From assembly GCA_963930655.1 (NCBI GenBank), contig OZ005621.1, positions 12,511,001-12,575,000 of the forward strand: 64,000 bases of DNA. The letters are read 5' to 3'. The translations under genes were made by a program, and so were the position numbers. The stretch comes from Myrica gale. Its lineage: Eukaryota; Streptophyta; Magnoliopsida; Fagales; Myricaceae. The number at the start of each line of letters is the position of its first letter. Positions within the stretch are counted from its first letter, which is position 1. Below the pieces are notes generated by a model, which saw nothing but the letters and a program-made list of their open reading frames with translations, was not told the origin of the DNA and ran no database searches. Positions 36,735 to 50,113 of the stretch are shown here, piece after piece.

Positions 36735-38379
36735 GATTCCTCAATGATTAAGAAAATGACGTAATGAGATCAATGGATAAGATATAGACATTAGATAAGT
36801 AAAAAATCTTCCAAATTAATTCGTTTGAAAATTTAATACCTCAATGACGAAGAAAATGAAGCAAATGAATCGCAGGATTAGTTTTGGAACAATAGATAAA
36901 TTAAAAAGTATTTAAATTAGTTTGTTTCAAAGTCAGATACCTTAATGATGTAGAAAATGAAACAAATATACTAATGGAACTGTTAGAGACCAAAATACTA
37001 ATGCAAAGTTGGCCAACTTAACTAGCTTGAAAAATAGATTCCCAAATGATTAAGAAAATGTTACGAATAGAATAACGGAAGAGTTATAGACCAAAATATA
37101 AATGTAAAATAGTCCATGTTAATTAGTTTTAAAACGAGATACCTAAACAATTAAGAAAATGACGTAAAAAGACCAATGGACACGATATCGACCAATAAAT
37201 ATGTTAAAAATTGTCCAAATTAATTAGTTTAAAATTTGAAACCTTAATGACGAACAAAATGAAGCAAATATATATATGGAAGAGTTTTTTAGCAATAGAA
37301 AAAAAATCCTCCAAATGAATTTATTTTTTACTTAGACAAATTAATGATGAAGAAAATGTAGCAAATAGATCAATTGTATTGTTATAGAACACAATATACG
37401 TGCAAAATAGTTCAATTTTATTAGTTTTCAAATTCGATACCTGAATGATTATGAAAACGACGTAAATAGATCAATGGATAAGATATGGACCAATAAATAT
37501 GTTACAAATCGGCCAAATTAATTAGTTTTAAAAGTTAAAACCTTAATGACGAAGAAAAGGAAGCAAACATATATATGGAAGAGTTTTAGAGCAACAGATA
37601 ACTAAAAACTCCTCCGAATGAATTTATTTTTTACTTAGACAAATTAATGATGGAGAAAATGTAGCAAATAGATCAATTGTATTGTTATATAACAAAATAT
37701 ACGTGCAAAATAGTTCAATTTTATTAGTTTTCAAATTCGATACCTGATTGATTATGAAAACGACGTAAATAGATCAATGGATAAGATATGGACCAATAAA
37801 TATGTTACAAATCGGCCAAATTAATTAGTTTTAAAAGTTAAAACCTTAATGACGAAGAAAAGGAAGCAAACATATATATGGAAGAGTTTTAGAGCAACAG
37901 ATAACTAAAAACTCCTCCGAATGAATTTATTTTTTACTTAGACAAATTAATGATGGAGAAAATGTGGCAAATAGATCAATTGTATTGTTATAGAACAAAT
38001 ATACGTGCAAAATAGTTCAATTTTATTAGTTTTCAAATTCGATACCTGATTGATTATGAAAACGACGTAAATAGATCAATGGAAAAGATATGGACCAATA
38101 AATATGTTACAAATCGGCCAAATTAATTAGTTTGAAAAGTTAAAACCTTAATGACGAAGAAAAGGAAGCAAACATATATATGGAAGAGTTTTAGAGCAAC
38201 AGATAACTAAAAACTCCTCCGAATGAATTTGTTGAGAACTTAGATACCTTAAGGAAGAATAAAATGAAGCAAATATACTAATGGAAGAGTTAAAACCCAA
38301 AATATTAATGGAAAGTAGGCCACCTAAATTAGCTTGAAAACTAGAACAAAATCGTCCAATTTAATTAATTTGAAAATTA
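36735..38379 (+). repeat. HOR unit H32, R family, 3 triads, 1,645 bp
   Basis: Triads at 37,238-38,141; the second and third start with I/F hybrids. C has GATGTAGAAAATG, D has GTTACGAATAG, E has GATATCGACC. Confidence 0.92.
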
Positions 38380-40025
38380 GATTCCTCAATGATTAAGAAA
38401 ATGACGTAATGAGATCAATGGATAAGATATAGACATTAGATAAGTAAAAAATCTTCCAAATTAATTCGTTTGAAAATTTAATACCTCAATGACGAAGAAA
38501 ATGAAGCAAATGAATCGCAGGATTAGTTTTGGAACAATAGATAAATTAAAAAGTATTTAAATTAGTTTGTTTCAAAGTCAGATACCTTAATGATGTAGAA
38601 AATGAAGCAAATATACTAATGGAACTGTTAGAGACCAAAATACTAATGCAAAGTTGGCCAACTTAACTAGCTCGAAAAATAGATTCCCAAATGATTAAGA
38701 AAATGTTACGAATAGAATAACGGAAGAGTTATAGACCAAAATATAAATGTAAAATAGTCCATGTTAATTAGTTTTAAAACGAGATACCTAAACAATTAAG
38801 AAAATGACGTAAAAAGACCAATGGACACGATATAGACCAATAAATATGTTAAAAATTGTCCAAATTAATTAGTTTAAAATTTGAAACCTTAATGACGAAC
38901 AAAATGAAGCAAATATATATATGGAAGAGTTTTTTAGCAATAGAAAAAAAATCCTCCAAAATGAATTTATTTTTTACTTAGACAAATTAATGATGAAGAA
39001 AATGTAGCAAATAGATCAATTGTATTGTTATAGAACACAATATACGTGCAAAATAGTTCAATTTTATTAGTTTTCAAATTCGATACCTGAATGATTATGA
39101 AAACGACGTAAATAGATCAATGGATAAGATATGGACCAATAAATATGTTACAAATCGGCCAAATTAATTAGTTTTAAAAGTTAAAACCTTAATGACGAAG
39201 AAAAGGAAGCAAACATATATATGGAAGAGTTTTAGAGCAACAGATAACTAAAAACTCCTCCGAATGAATTTATTTTTTACTTAGACAAATTAATGATGGA
39301 GAAAATGTAGCAAATAGATCAATTGTATTGTTATATAACAAAATATACGTGCAAAATAGTTCAATTTTATTAGTTTTCAAATTCGATACCTGATTGATTA
39401 TGAAAACGACGTAAATAGATCAATGGATAAGATATGGACCAATAAATATGTTACAAATCGGCCAAATTAATTAGTTTTAAAAGTTAAAACCTTAATGACG
39501 AAGAAAAGGAAGCAAACATATATATGGAAGAGTTTTAGAGCAACAGATAACTAAAAACTCCTCCGAATGAATTTATTTTTTACTTAGACAAATTAATGAT
39601 GGAGAAAATGTGGCAAATAGATCAATTGTATTGTTATAGAACAAATATACGTGCAAAATAGTTCAATTTTATTAGTTTTCAAATTCGATACCTGATTGAT
39701 TATGAAAACGACGTAAATAGATCAATGGATAAGATATGGACCAATAAATATGTTACAAATCGGCCAAATTAATTAGTTTGAAAAGTTAAAACCTTAATGA
39801 CGAAGAAAAGGAAGCAAACATATATATGGAAGAGTTTTAGAGCAACAGATAACTAAAAACTCTTCCGAATGAATTTGTTGAGAACTTAGATACCTTAAGG
39901 AAGAATAAAATGAAGCAAATATACTAATGGAAGAGTTAAAACCCAAAATATTAATGGAAAGTAGGCCACCTAAATTAGCTTGAAAACTAGAACAAAATCG
40001 TCCAATTTAATTAATTTGAAAATTA
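38380..40025 (+). repeat. HOR unit H33, R family, 3 triads, 1,646 bp
   Basis: C/D border reads AGCTCGAAAA, D has GTTACGAATAG, I ends ACTCTTCCG. All three marks recur in H35. Confidence 0.92.
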
Positions 40026-41671
40026 GATTCCTCAATGATTAAGAAAATGACGTAATGAGATCAATGGATAAGATATAGACATTAGATAAGTAAAAAATCT
40101 TCCAAATTAATTCGTTTGAAAATTTAATACCTCAATGACGAAGAAAATGAAGCAAATGAATCGCAGGATTAGTTTTGGAACAATAGATAAATTAAAAAGT
40201 ATTTAAATTAGTTTGTTTCAAAGTCAGATACCTTAATGATGTAGAAAATGAAGCAAATATACTAATGGAACTGTTAGAGACCAAAATACTAATGCAAAGT
40301 TGGCCAACTTAACTAGCTTGAAAAATAGATTCCCAAATGATTAAGAAAATGTTGCAAATAGAATAACGGAAGAGTTATAGACCAAAATATAAATGTAAAA
40401 TAGTCGATGTTAATTAGTTTTAAAACGAGATACCTAAACAATTAAGAAAATGACGTAAAAAGACCAATGGACACGATATAGACCAATAAATATGTTAAAA
40501 ATTGTCCAAATTAATTAGTTTAAAATTTGAAACCTTAATGACGAACAAAATGAAGCAAATATATATATGGAAGAGTTTTTTAGCAATAGAAAAAAAATCC
40601 TCCAAAATGAATTTATTTTTTACTTAGACAAATTAATGATGAAGAAAATGTAGCAAATAGATCAATTGTATTGTTATAGAACACAATATACGTGCAAAAT
40701 AGTTCAATTTTATTAGTTTTCAAATTCGATACCTGAATGATTATGAAAACGACGTAAATAGATCAATGGATAAGATATGGACCAATAAATATGTTACAAA
40801 TCGGCCAAATTAATTAGTTTTAAAAGTTAAAACCTTAATGACGAAGAAAAGGAAGCAAACATATATATGGAAGAGTTTTAGAGCAACAGATAACTAAAAA
40901 CTCCTCCGAATGAATTTATTTTTTACTTAGACAAATTAATGATGGAGAAAATGTAGCAAATAGATCAATTGTATTGTTATATAACAAAATATACGTGCAA
41001 AATAGTTCAATTTTATTAGTTTTCAAATTCGATACCTGATTGATTATGAAAACGACGTAAATAGATCAATGGATAAGATATGGACCAATAAATATGTTAC
41101 AAATCGGCCAAATTAATTAGTTTTAAAAGTTAAAACCTTAATGACGAAGAAAAGGAAGCAAACATATATATGGAAGAGTTTTAGAGCAACAGATAACTAA
41201 AAACTCCTCCGAATGAATTTATTTTTTACTTAGACAAATTAATGATGGAGAAAATGTGGCAAATAGATCAATTGTATTGTTATAGAACAAATATACGTGC
41301 AAAATAGTTCAATTTTATTTGTTTTCAAATTCGATACCTGATTGATTATGAAAACGACGTAAATAGATCAATGGATAAGATATGGACCAATAAATATGTT
41401 ACAAATCGGCCAAATTAATTAGTTTGAAAAGTTAAAACCTTAATGACGAAGAAAAGGAAGCAAACATATATATGGAAGAGTTTTAGAGCAACAGATAACT
41501 AAAAACTCCTCCGAATGAATTTGTTGAGAACTTAGATACCTTAAGGAAGAATAAAATGAAGCAAATATACTAATGGAAGAGTTAAAACCCAAAATATTAA
41601 TGGAAAGTAGGCCACCTAAATTAGCTTGAAAACTAGAACAAAATCGTCCAATTTAATTAATTTGAAAATTA
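40026..41671 (+). repeat. HOR unit H34, R family, 3 triads, 1,646 bp
   Basis: D has GTTGCAAATAG and AGTCGATG, as in H36; third triad has TTTATTTGTTTTC. Confidence 0.92.
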
Positions 41672-43317
41672 GATTCCTCAATGATTAAGAAAATGACGTA
41701 ATGAGATCAATGGATAAGATATAGACATTAGATAAGTAAAAAATCTTCCAAATTAATTCGTTTGAAAATTTAATACCTCAATGACGAAGAAAATGAAGCA
41801 AATGAATCGCAGGATTAGTTTTGGAACAATAGATAAATTAAAAAGTATTTAAATTAGTTTGTTTCAAAGTCAGATACCTTAATGATGTAGAAAATGAAGC
41901 AAATATACTAATGGAACTGTTAGAGACCAAAATACTAATGCAAAGTTGGCCAACTTAACTAGCTCGAAAAATAGATTCCCAAATGATTAAGAAAATGTTA
42001 CGAATAGAATAACGGAAGAGTTATAGACCAAAATATAAATGTAAAATAGTCCATGTTAATTAGTTTTAAAACGAGATACCTAAACAATTAAGAAAATGAC
42101 GTAAAAAGACCAATGGACACGATATAGACCAATAAATATGTTAAAAATTGTCCAAATTAATTAGTTTAAAATTTGAAACCTTAATGACGAACAAAATGAA
42201 GCAAATATATATATGGAAGAGTTTTTTAGCAATAGAAAAAAAATCCTCCAAAATGAATTTATTTTTTACTTAGACAAATTAATGATGAAGAAAATGTAGC
42301 AAATAGATCAATTGTATTGTTATAGAACACAATATACGTGCAAAATAGTTCAATTTTATTAGTTTTCAAATTCGATACCTGAATGATTATGAAAACGACG
42401 TAAATAGATCAATGGATAAGATATGGACCAATAAATATGTTACAAATCGGCCAAATTAATTAGTTTTAAAAGTTAAAACCTTAATGACGAAGAAAAGGAA
42501 GCAAACATATATATGGAAGAGTTTTAGAGCAACAGATAACTAAAAACTCCTCCGAATGAATTTATTTTTTACTTAGACAAATTAATGATGGAGAAAATGT
42601 AGCAAATAGATCAATTGTATTGTTATATAACAAAATATACGTGCAAAATAGTTCAATTTTATTAGTTTTCAAATTCGATACCTGATTGATTATGAAAACG
42701 ACGTAAATAGATCAATGGATAAGATATGGACCAATAAATATGTTACAAATCGGCCAAATTAATTAGTTTTAAAAGTTAAAACCTTAATGACGAAGAAAAG
42801 GAAGCAAACATATATATGGAAGAGTTTTAGAGCAACAGATAACTAAAAACTCCTCCGAATGAATTTATTTTTTACTTAGACAAATTAATGATGGAGAAAA
42901 TGTGGCAAATAGATCAATTGTATTGTTATAGAACAAATATACGTGCAAAATAGTTCAATTTTATTAGTTTTCAAATTCGATACCTGATTGATTATGAAAA
43001 CGACGTAAATAGATCAATGGATAAGATATGGACCAATAAATATGTTACAAATCGGCCAAATTAATTAGTTTGAAAAGTTAAAACCTTAATGACGAAGAAA
43101 AGGAAGCAAACATATATATGGAAGAGTTTTAGAGCAACAGATAACTAAAAACTCTTCCGAATGAATTTGTTGAGAACTTAGATACCTTAAGGAAGAATAA
43201 AATGAAGCAAATATACTAATGGAAGAGTTAAAACCCAAAATATTAATGGAAAGTAGGCCACCTAAATTAGCTTGAAAACTAGAACAAAATCGTCCAATTT
43301 AATTAATTTGAAAATTA
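41672..43317 (+). repeat. HOR unit H35, R family, 3 triads, 1,646 bp
   Basis: Repeats the marks of H33, two units back, so the units alternate in pairs. Confidence 0.92.
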
Positions 43318-45005
43318 GATTCCTCAATGATTAAGAAAATGACGTAATGAGATCAATGGATAAGATATAGACATTAGATAAGTAAAAAATCTTCCAAATT
43401 AATTCGTTTGAAAATTTAATACCTCAATGACGAAGAAAATGAAGCAAATGAATCGCAGGATTAGTTTTGGAACAATAGATAAATTAAAAAGTATTTAAAT
43501 TAGTTTGTTTCAAAGTCAGATACCTTAATGATGTAGAAAATGAAGCAAATATACTAATGGAACTGTTAGAGACCAAAATACTAATGCAAAGTTGGCCAAC
43601 TTAACTAGCTTGAAAAATAGATTCCCAAATGATTAAGAAAATGTTGCAAATAGAATAACGGAAGAGTTATAGACCAAAATATAAATGTAAAATAGTCGAT
43701 GTTAATTAGTTTTAAAACGAGATACCTAAACAATTAAGAAAATGACGTAAAAAGACCAATGGACACGATATAGACCAATAAATATGTTAAAAATTGTCCA
43801 AATTAATTAGTTTAAAATTTGAAACCTTAATGACGAACAAAATGAAGCAAATATATATATGGAAGAGTTTTTTAGCAATAGAAAAAAAATCCTCCAAAAT
43901 GAATTTATTTTTTACTTAGACAAATTAATGATGAAGAAAATGTAGCAAATAGATCAATTGTATTGTTATAGAACACAATATACGTGCAAAATAGTTCAAT
44001 TTTATTAGTTTTCAAATTCGATACCTGAATGATTATGAAAACGACGTAAATAGATCAATGGATAAGATATGGACCAATAAATATGTTACAAATCGGCCAA
44101 ATTAATTAGTTTTAAAAGTTAAAACCTTAATGACGAAGAAAAGGAAGCAAACATATATATGGAAGAGTTTTAGAGCAACAGATAACTAAAAACTCCTCCG
44201 AATGAATTTATTTTTTACTTAGACAAATTAATGATGGAGAAAATGTAGCAAATAGATCAATTGTATTGTTATATAACAAAATATACGTGCAAAATAGTTC
44301 AATTTTATTAGTTTTCAAATTCGATACCTGATTGATTATGAAAACGACGTAAATAGATCAATGGATAAGATATGGACCAATAAATATGTTACAAATCGGC
44401 CAAATTAATTAGTTTTAAAAGTTAAAACCTTAATGACGAAGAAAAGGAAGCAAACATATATATGGAAGAGTTTTAGAGGAACAGATAACTAAAAACTCCT
44501 CCGAATGAATTTATTTTTTACTTAGACAAATTAATGATGGAGAAAATGTGGCAAATACATCAATTGTATTGTTATAGAACAAAATATACGTGCAAAATAG
44601 TTCAATTTTATTAGTTTTCAAATTCGATACCTGATTGATTATGAAAACGACGTAAATAGATCAATGGATAAGATATGGACCAATAAATATGTTACAAATC
44701 GGCCAAATTAATTAGTTTTAAAAGTTAAAACCTTAATGACGAAGAAAAGGAAGCAAACATATATATGGAAGAGTTTTAGAGGAACAGATAACTAAAAACT
44801 CCTCCGAATGAATTTATTTTTTACTTAGACAAATTAATGATGGAGAAAATGTGGCAAATACATCAATTGTATTGTTATAGAACAAAATATACGTGCAAAA
44901 TAGTTCAATTTTATTAGTTTTCAAATTCGATACCTGATTGATTATGAAAACGACGTAAATAGATCAATGGATAAGATATGGACCAATAAATATGTTACAA
45001 ATCGG

Positions 45006-45022
45006 CCAAATTAATTAGTTTA
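45006..45022 (+). other. Joint between copies of the 31.6-kb duplication
   Basis: Left of the joint the sequence is R-type monomer H (AAATCGGCC); right of it is the E tail and F of H10. The crossover lies in the shared CCAAATTAATTAGTTTA, so it is an exchange between homologous cores of two different monomers. Confidence 0.85.
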
Positions 45023-45527
45023 AAATTTGAAACCTTAATGACGAACAAAATGAAGCAAATATATATATGGAAGAGTTTTATAGCAATAGAAAAAAAATCA
45101 TCCAAATGAATTTATTTTTTACTTAGACAAATTTATGATGAAGAAAATGTAGCAAATAGATCAATTGTATTGTTATAGAACAAAATATACGTGCAAAATA
45201 GTTCAATTTTATTAGTTTTCAAATTCGATACCTGAATGATTATGAAAACGACGTAAATAGATCAATGGATAAGATATGGACCAATAAATATGCTACAAAT
45301 CGGCCAAATTAATTAGTTTTAAAAGTTAAAACCTTAATAACGAAGAAAAGGAAGCAAACATATATATGGAAGAGTTTTAGAGCAATAGAAAAAAAAAATA
45401 CTCCAAATGAATTTATTTTTTACTTACACAAATTAATGATGAAGAAAATGTAGCAAATACATCAATTGTATTGTTATAGAACAAAATATACGTGCAAAAT
45501 AGTTCAATTTTATTAGTTTTCAAATTC

Positions 45528-45627
45528 GATACCTGAATGATTATGAAAACATAGTAAATAGATCAATGGATAAGATATGGACCAATAAATATGCTAAAAA
45601 TTGTCCAAATTAATTAGTTTAAAATTT
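45528..45627 (+). repeat. Chimeric H/E monomer in H36, first
   Basis: Counterpart of 13,886-13,985, 31,642 bp further on. Confidence 0.84.
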
Positions 45628-46126
45628 GAAACCTTAATGACGAACAAAATGAAGCAAATATATATATGGAAGAGTTTTAGAGCAATAGAAAAAAAATCCT
45701 ACAAATGAATTTATTTTTTACTTAGACAAATTAATGATGAAGAAAATGTAGCAAATAGATCAATTGTATTGTTATATAACAAAATATACGTGCAAAATAG
45801 TTCAATTTTATTAGTTTTCAAATTCGATACCGGATTGATTATGAAAACGACGTAAATAGATCAATGGATAAGATATGGACCAATAAATATGCTACAAATC
45901 GGCCAAATTAATTAGTTTTAAAAGTTAAAACCTTAATAACGAAGAAAAGGAAGCAAACATATATATGGAAGAGTTTTAGAGCAATAGAAAAAAAAAATAC
46001 TCCAAATGAATTTATTTTTTACTTACACAAATTAATGATGAAGAAAATGTAGCAAATACTTCAATTGTATTGTTATAGAACAAAATATACGTGCAAAATA
46101 GTTCAATTTTATTAGTTTTCAAATTC

Positions 46127-46226
46127 GATACCTGAATGATTATGAAAACATAGTAAATAGATCAATGGATAAGATATGGACCAATAAATATGCTAAAAAT
46201 TGTCCAAATTAATTAGTTTAAAATTT
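46127..46226 (+). repeat. Chimeric H/E monomer in H36, second
   Basis: Counterpart of 14,485-14,584. Confidence 0.84.
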
Positions 46227-46763
46227 GAAACCTTAATGACGAACAAAATGAAGCAAATATATATATGGAAGAGTTTTAGAGCAATAGAAAAAAAATCCTA
46301 CAAATGAATTTATTTTTTACTTAGACAAATTAATGATGAAGAAAATGTAGCAAATAGATCAATTGTATTGTTATATAACAAAATATACGTGCAAAATAGT
46401 TCAATTTTATTAGTTTTCAAATTCGATACCGGATTGATTATGAAAACGACGTAAATAGATCAATGGATAAGATATGGACCAATAAATATGTTACAAATCG
46501 GCCAAATTAATTAGTTTTAAAAGTTAAAACCTTAATGACGAAGAAAATGAAGCAAACATATATATGGAAGAGTTTTAGAGAAACAGATAACTAAAAACTC
46601 CTCCGAATGAATTTGTTGAGAACTTAGATACCTTAAGGAAGAATAAAATGAAGCAAATATACTAATGGAAGAGTAAGAACCCAAAATATTAATGGAAAGT
46701 AGGCCACCTAAAGTAGCTTGAAAACTAGAACAAAATCGTCCAATTTAATTAATTTGAAAATTA

Positions 46764-48035
46764 GATTCCTCAATGATTAAGAAAATGACGTAATGAGATC
46801 AATGGATAAGATATAGACATTAGATAAGTAAAAAATCCTCCAAATTAATTCGTTTGAAAATTTAATACCTCAAAGACGAAGAAAATGAAGCAAATGAATC
46901 GCAGGATTAGTTTTGGAACAATAAATAAATTAAAAAGTATTTAAATTAGTTTGTTTCAAAACTAATGCAATGTTCGCCAACTTAACTAGCTTGAAAAATA
47001 GATTCCCAAATGATTAAGAAAATGTTGCAAATAGAATAATGGAAGAGTTACAGACCAAAATATAAAAGTAAAATAGTCCACGTTAATTAGTTTTAAAACG
47101 AGATACCTAAACAATTAAGAAAATGATGTAAATAGACCAATGGACACGATATAGACCAATAAATATGTTAAAAATCGTCCAAATTAATTAGTTTAAAATT
47201 TGAAACCTTAATGACGAACAAAATGAAGCAAATATATATGGAAGAGTTTTAGAGCAATAGAAAAAAAATCATCCAAATGAATTTATTTTTTACTTAGACA
47301 AATTAATGATGAAGAAAATGTAGCAAATAGATCAATTGTATTGTTATAGAACAAAATATACGTGCAAAATAGTTCAATTTTATTAGTTTTCAAATTCGAT
47401 ACCGGAATGATTATGAAAACGACGTAAATAGATCAATGGATAAGATATGGACCAATAAATATGCTACAAATCGGCCAAATTAATTAGTTTTAAAAGTTAA
47501 AACCTTAATGACGAAGAAAAGGAAGCAAACATATATATGGAAGAGTTTTAGAGCAATAGAAAAAAAATCCTCCAAATGAATTTATTTTTTACTTACACAA
47601 ATTAATGATGAAGAAAATGTAGCAAATACATCAATTGTATTGTTATAGAACAAAATATACGTGCAAAATAGTTCAATTTTATTAGTTTTCAAATTCGATA
47701 CCGGAATGATTATGAAAACGACGTAAATAGATCAATGGATAAGATATGGACCAATAAATATGTTACAAATCGGCCAAATTAATTAGTTTTAAAAGTTAAA
47801 ACCTTAATGACGAAGAAAAGGATGCAAATATAAATATGGAAGAGTTTTAGAGCAACAGATAACTAAAAACTCGTCCGAATGAATTTGTTGAGAACTTAGA
47901 AACCTTAAGGAAGAATAAAATGAAGCAAATATACTAATGGAAGAGTTAGAACCCAAAATATTAATGGAAAGTAGGCCACCTAAAGTAGCTTGAAAATTAG
48001 AACAAAATCGTCCAATTTAATTAATTTGAAAATTA
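46764..48035 (+). repeat. HOR unit H37, left family, 2 triads (copy of H11)
   Basis: C-deleted, with AATAAATAAATT, GTTACAGACC and GGATGCAAATATAAATATGG, as in H11. Confidence 0.92.
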
Positions 48036-49072
48036 GATTCCTCAATGATTAAGAAAATGACGTAATGAGATCAATGGATAAGATATAGACATTAGATAAG
48101 TTAAAAATCTTCCAAATTAATTCGTTTGAAAATTTGATACCTCAATGACGAAGAAAATGAAGGAAATGAATCGTTGGATGAGTTTTGGAACAATAGATAA
48201 ATTAAAAAGTATTCAAATTAGTTTGTTTCAAAGTCAGATACCTTAAGGATAAGAAAATGAAGCAAATATACTAATGGAACTGTTAGAGACCAAAATACTA
48301 ATGCAAAGTTGGCCAACTTAACAAGCTTGAAAATTAGATTCCCAAATGATTAAGAAAATGCAGCAAATAGAGTAGTGGAAGAGTTATAGACCAAAATATA
48401 AATGTAAAATAGTCCACGTTAATTAGTTTTAAAACGAGATACCTAAACAATTAAGAAAATGACGTAAATAGACCAATGGACACGATATAGACCAATAAAT
48501 ATGTTAAAAATCGTCCAAATTAATTAGTTTAAAATTTGAAACCTTAATGACGAACAAAATGAAGCAAATATATATGGAAGAGTTCTAGAGCAATAGAAAA
48601 AAAATCCTCCAAATTAATTTAATTTTTACTTAGACAAATTAATGATGAAGATAATGTAGCAAATAGATTAATTGTATTGATATAGAACAAAATATACGTG
48701 CAAAATAGTTTAATTTCATTAGTTTTCAAATTCGATACCTGAATGATTATGAAAACGACGTAAATAGATCAATGGATAAGATATGGACCAATAAATATGT
48801 TACAAATCGGCCAAATTAATTAGTTTTAAAAGTTAAAACCTTAATGACGAAGAAAAGGAAGCAAACATATATATGGAAGAGTTTTAGAGAAACAGATAAC
48901 TAAAAACTCCTCCGAATGAATTTGTTGACAACTTAGATACCTTAAGGAAGAATAAAATGAAGCAAATATACTAATGGAAGAGTTAGAACCCAAAATATTA
49001 ATGGAAAGTAGGCCACCTAAAGTAGCTTGAAAACTAGAACAAAATCGTCCAATTTAATTCATTTGAAAATTA
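48036..49072 (+). repeat. HOR unit H38, diverged border unit (copy of H12)
   Basis: Same private set as H12. Differences: TTAAGGATAAG in C (H12 TTAATGATAAG) and TTGACAACTTAG in I (H12 TTGAGAACTTAG). Confidence 0.92.
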
Positions 49073-50113
49073 GATTCCTCAATGATTAAGAAAATGACGT
49101 AATGAGATCAATGGATAAGATATAGACATTAGATAAGTAAAAAATCTTCCAAATTAATTCGTTTGAAAATTTAATACCTCAAAGACGAAGAAAATGAAGC
49201 AAATGAATCGCAGGATTAGTTTTGGAACAATAGATAAATTAAAAAGTATTTAAATTAGTTTGTTTCAAAGTCAGATACCTTAATGATGAAGAAAATGAAG
49301 CAAATATACTAATGGAACTGTTAGAGACCAAAATACTAATGCAAAGTTGGCCAACTTAACTAGCTTGAAAAATAGATTCCCAAATGATTAAGAAATTGTT
49401 GCAAATAGAACAATGGAAGAGTTATAGACCAAAATAAAAATGTAAAATAGTCCATATTAATTAGTTTTAAAACGAGATACCTAAACAATTAAGAAAATGA
49501 CGTAAAAAGACCTATGGACACGATATATACCAATAAATATGTTAAAAATTGTCCAAATTAATTAGTTTAAAATTTGAAACCTTAATGATGAACAAAATGA
49601 AGCAAATATATATATGGAAGAGTTTTAGAGCAATAGAAAAAAATACTCCAAATGAATTTATTTTTTATTTAGACAAATTAATGATGAAGAAAATGTAGCA
49701 AATAGATCAATTGTATTGTTATAGAACAAAATATACGTGCAAAATAGTTCAATTTTATTATTTTTCAAATTCGTTACCTGAATGATTATGAAAACGACGT
49801 AAATAGATCAATGGATAAGATATGGACCGATAAAAATATGTTAAAAATCGGCCAAATTAATTAATTTTAAAAGTTAAAACCTTAATGACGGAGAAAAGGA
49901 AGCAAACATATGTATGGAAGAGTTTTAGAGCAACAGATAACTAAAAACTCCTCCGAATGAATTTGTTGAGAACTTAGATACCTTATGGAAGAATAAAATG
50001 AAGCAAATATACTAATGGAAGAGTTAGAACCCAAATTATTAATGGAAAGTAGGCTACCAAAAGTAGCTTGAAAACTAGAACAAAATCGTCCAATTTAATT
50101 AATTTGAAAATTA
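49073..50113 (+). repeat. HOR unit H39, X type (copy of H13)
   Basis: X marks and TTTTTATTTAGAC as in H13; A has GAGATCAATGG where H13 has GAGACCAATGG. Confidence 0.92.

Larger units (their letters stand above)
43821..46525 (+). repeat. Nine-triad run in H36
   Basis: 2,705 bp, the longest triad run here: four right-type triads (three with I/F hybrids, two of them with GAGGAACAGATAAC) followed by five left-type triads that match 13,387-14,883. Confidence 0.88.
43318..46763 (+). repeat. HOR unit H36, fused R/left unit, 9 triads, 3,446 bp
   Basis: Starts as an R-family unit like H34 (full C, AGTCGATG) with four R-type triads, then at about 45,006-45,021 switches into the five left-type triads of H10 and finishes as H10. 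It spans the joint of the 31.6-kb duplication. Confidence 0.92.
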
